Assembly (NCBI RefSeq): GCF_050908995.1
Contig: NC_135119.1
Span: 22,907,001-22,971,000, forward strand
Reading direction: 5' to 3'
Source of the DNA: Andrena cerasifolii
Lineage: Eukaryota > Arthropoda > Insecta > Hymenoptera > Andrenidae
DNA length: 64,000 nucleotides
The stretch's first letter is position 1, and each line of letters starts with the position of its first letter. The notes beneath the pieces were generated by a model. The model worked only from the letters and a program-made list of their open reading frames with translations. It did no database searches and was not told the origin of the DNA. The translations under genes were made by a program, and so were the position numbers. This document shows positions 61,312 through 64,000 of this stretch, in pieces.

Positions 61312-61920
61312 AAGGGAAGATCCCGAACCCGAAAATTAAAAAAATTCTGGAACTTTGTGGATATGTAGAGATTTCTCCTGATTACAACGCAATTTTTTTC
61401 CTGCCCAAAATCACATTAAGGGGGTGAAATTACCCCTGAAGATTCGGCTATTTTTCGATTTTAAGGTACGTTACAATGGGATGCAAAAGTTATTCGATTG
61501 TCGAGGAGCATATTTCCGCAATACAACAAAGGTTGAAATTGTATGAAAAAAAATATGGATTATGCTGTTTCATAATTATTTAAACATCCAGTTCAAATTT
61601 CACGTGAAACAACGAATTTTAGAAAACATTAATATTTTTTATAACTTTTTTTCTAATTGTTTAAACAATTGATACAACTTTTACCATTTGATAGATCTAA
61701 TTAAAAGAAGTAACTTTTGTCTTGAAATTTCTTTTCTATATCTTACAGATTGCGAGTTAGAAAATAAAATCGAAAAACAGCCGAATCTTCAGGGGTTAAT
61801 TTCACCCCGTTAATTTGATTTTAGGCAGCAAAAAAAATTGCGTTGTAATCAGGAGGAAATTCCCTACGTATCCACAAAGTTTCAGAATTTTTTGAATTTT
61901 CGTGTTCGGGATCTTCCCTT
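61312..61920 (-). mobile_element. Long-TIR non-autonomous element, copy 2 (family B, inverted)
   Basis: Same TIRs as 52987-53604 (AAGGGAAGATCCCGAAC at the left, GTTCGGGATCTTCCCTT at the right). The central 300 bp is the reverse complement of the centre of copy 1, including TGTCGAGGAGCATATTTCCG and TTTAAACAATTGATA. The two copies lie 7.7 kb apart in opposite orientation inside the same intron. Confidence 0.75.
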
Positions 61921-63893
61921 GTTTGTGGCTCCACAGAACGACATAAAACTTTAATCTTCATGTGGCGTGTCGTATTCATAGTCCACGGATACGGAACAGA
62001 AGTTGCACCATTCATAGCACCTATTTCGTGGCCAAGACCTAGAATCCATTCAACACCCTACTTAATGGCAACCTTCACCCTTCAATTTCTTTCATAAATA
62101 CTCGTCTACCGCGCCAGACACCCCCCTTCAGTGCATTCGCCGAGCACCATATTTTCCCGTGACTCTTCGTTCGTTGCAATCAGGGTCTCCCTGCAGAATT
62201 TAAAAACGGCATTTCCATTCCATCGATTTTTGCATTATCCCCCTTCCTCCCGTACGGGCAGTACGCTGCAGATTTAAAATACATTTGTTCCCCTGGAGGG
62301 CCCGTTTTTTCCGGCGCGCGTACGAGTGTAGATTACCGTAAATGCATATGCGTGATGAATTACTCCGGCGAACGGGCGATATTTCTGCGTTAATATATTC
62401 CAGCGTCGGAGGGGCGGGTGGGAGGAACAAAACTGCGACGCTTAAAAAATCCTCCTGGCCCCGTAACGTATATTTAATTGCAAGAATTATTGCGTTACGT
62501 CCACCGACGTTAGTTGCAATTCATATCAACGCTGACAGCGTTCGCGGCACGGTTGCGCGGCTACCGTCCCGCAATAACGCTCCATCCGCCCTAAAATACA
62601 CGCTTCCGCGCGCTCGCGCTTTTTCTTGTGCCCCGTAACTCTGCAGGGGCTTCGTATTGGGGATAAACTTCAAGCAGGATAAATATTAAGTCGCCTGGGG
62701 TACAGTCGGCTACATAAAAGCGCACCCTTGTTTATCGAGGAGAGTATACAGGAACTGAGGTCATAATATAGTTCCATATTACGCCAAGATTGAGGAGATT
62801 AGAGACAAACACTCTTTAAGTTTCATCTTCCTATGGTTGTATTTTTACTGAAGATACATCGATGCGCCTCCCTCTGAATCGAACGTGGAATAGAAAGGAA
62901 GTTAGTTTCCCTTTCTTGCGATAGGCTGTACGTAGAACAGAGCCGGCGAAGGTAGGAAAAATTTTCATCGGGTTGCTCGTTACACGATTATGATACCCGC
63001 GATACGGAGCAGCGTTGAAGCAACGAGATAAGCTTGGTCGTCGTAGAACGGGCGCCCTTCGGCACGCTCCAGAATTCATCCAGAAGCTTGTAATTATTTT
63101 CAACGTCATACGTGCGCGGGGGGAGGGTCCTCTTCATTAAAGGGCGGGCAGGGAAGGATAATTAAAAGTTTCATGAGGAACGTCAGAGTGCCTAGGATGT
63201 TGTTGCGCAACTAAACGAGGGACCCTGGATCTCCCTGTTATTTGCTCCTCGAAATTGCCCCGTCCTTCCGCCTTAGCCTTGATCCGCGCGAGTCTTCCTT
63301 CCTCCAGGGCCGTTGTTCGAGAAACCTCGGATCGGGCTGATTAACACTTTGGACGTTGATTACGGTTGTTTTACAGGCCGCGACCAAGTCGGCGGAAGTT
63401 TTCTCCGGGGGAAGTGGTTGTTTGATTTTGTCAGGAGATATTTCAATTGCCCCTCTAACTTCTTCGACGCGCGAAGTTTGCTCGAAGGACGAATATTCCT
63501 GCAGCATCCCGAAGGACGAAGTGTCTTACGTTAACTGTACCGTGGCACAGAGATTCGCAGCTGGAACAGAAAATTGAGGAACCAGGTCACATGTATTCTG
63601 GCCCTAGCTGAGCAACCTGTTGTTTACTTTGTGGGGACGCTGGAAGTAGAACGTAATTAGTATGCAAGGGGGGAAAACGAAATCGCGGGTTAGCGAACTT
63701 GTCAGCAAGCCTTACTATTTTCATTTCACTCACACTAGGAACTTATTGCTCCGCTCTGAATGCCGAGTGTTTATGTAAAGAAGCTTGACAGGTGGTGGAA
63801 AAGCTTTACCATGTTTCCTTCATTAAACAATTCTTAACGAGCCAGATGCAGATGTGACTAATCTCGCTAATATCAATCCTTTTCTCTTTCTAG

Positions 63894-63929
63894 ACATGTC
63901 CTACAAGCCGCAGCGTCCCATTATCGAGG
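63894..63929 (+). CDS. 36-nt microexon continuing the membrane protein
   Basis: A polypyrimidine tract and TTTCTAG acceptor (ending 63893) precede 36 bases, followed by the donor G|GTGAGTA at 63930. Joined to the phase-1 end of the 47284-48595 exon, it reads YMSYKPQRPIIEG, with the last codon split again in phase 1. Being 36 nt and phase 1-1, it adds exactly 12 codons and could be skipped without a frameshift. It would lie just outside the membrane segment, as a juxtamembrane extracellular stretch. Evidence is the matching phase, strong sites on both sides and absence of stops. A chance match is possible because the exon is so short. Confidence 0.6.
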
Positions 63930-64000
63930 GTGAGTACTCACTTCCATTTCTTCGTTACCGTGGCTTCTTACCAACCCCTCGCCGCTTACCGGTGCACGCT

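Larger units (their letters stand above)
48596..63893 (+). other. 15.3 kb intron packed with small transposons
   Basis: Starts GTGAGT and ends TTTCTAG; a branch-like CTAAT occurs about 25 bases before the acceptor. The intron contains the TTAA element 49563-50231, MITE 50230-50390, long-TIR elements 52987-53604 and 61312-61920, the TTAA element 54465-55140, the hAT-type MITE 58454-58685 and an orphan TTAA end at 61261. It also has a (TA)n run near 49708-49724, a CT-rich microsatellite near 55859-55880 and a poly(A) run at about 59177-59199. No other coding exon was recognised, but very small exons could be missed. The boundary call depends on the microexon being real. Confidence 0.6.

Overview
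This is a eukaryotic window, almost certainly from an insect and probably a hymenopteran. The organism call is an inference. It rests on GT-AG introns, a 15.3 kb intron, long CpG-rich stretches with little coding, and transposons of insect type (Tc1-like, pogo-like, hAT-type MITEs, TTAA-flanked elements, a jockey/CR1-like LINE). Nothing bacterial was found: no operons and no ribosome binding sites.

Only one gene is well supported, on the plus strand at the right end. A large exon starts at an acceptor at 47090/47091. It has a 5' leader with two small uORFs, and the coding part runs from ATG 47284 to a donor at 48595/48596. It encodes 437 residues: a very Tyr/Ser/charge-rich N-terminal region ending in one strongly hydrophobic membrane segment. 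After a 15,298-bp intron, a 36-nt microexon (63894-63929) continues the frame, and the gene runs out of the window. The layout suggests a type II single-pass membrane protein. A transmembrane collagen similar to the insect 'collagen alpha chain CG42342' class is a tentative idea only. A TATA box with GAGA-type sequence at 44530-44562 is a candidate promoter about 2.5 kb upstream.

The other 47 kb upstream and the large intron are non-coding and hold a varied collection of mobile elements. (1) Four TTAA-flanked elements have related 'TTAAGGGG'-type ends (2241-2943, 25646-26393, 49563-50231, 54465-55140), and there are orphan ends at 23353, 61261 and possibly 11465; the first element is a nearly complete palindrome. 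(2) Two pogo-like elements (17593-18482, 39493-40489) carry their terminal motif again internally; the first still encodes the C-terminal zinc finger of a transposase. (3) A Tc1-like element with inverted/direct repeat ends (43040-43966) fuses the start and end of a transposase and sits inside an older palindrome. (4) A foldback element at 19917-20334 has arms made of tandem repeats and a perfect 8-bp target duplication. (5) Two hAT-type MITEs (41230-41444, 58454-58685) belong to one family. (6) Two inverted copies of one long-TIR element (52987-53604, 61312-61920) lie in the same intron. (7) There is an internally deleted LINE (30410-31635), a TA-flanked element (10055-10774), a short MITE abutting a TTAA element (50230-50390) and a tRNA-like sequence (10997-11071).

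The strongest leads are the elements that can form double-stranded RNA (2241-2943, 19917-20334 and the inverted intronic pair) and the two pogo-like elements that share an architecture but differ in motif. The many other open frames were judged to be chance and are not listed as genes.
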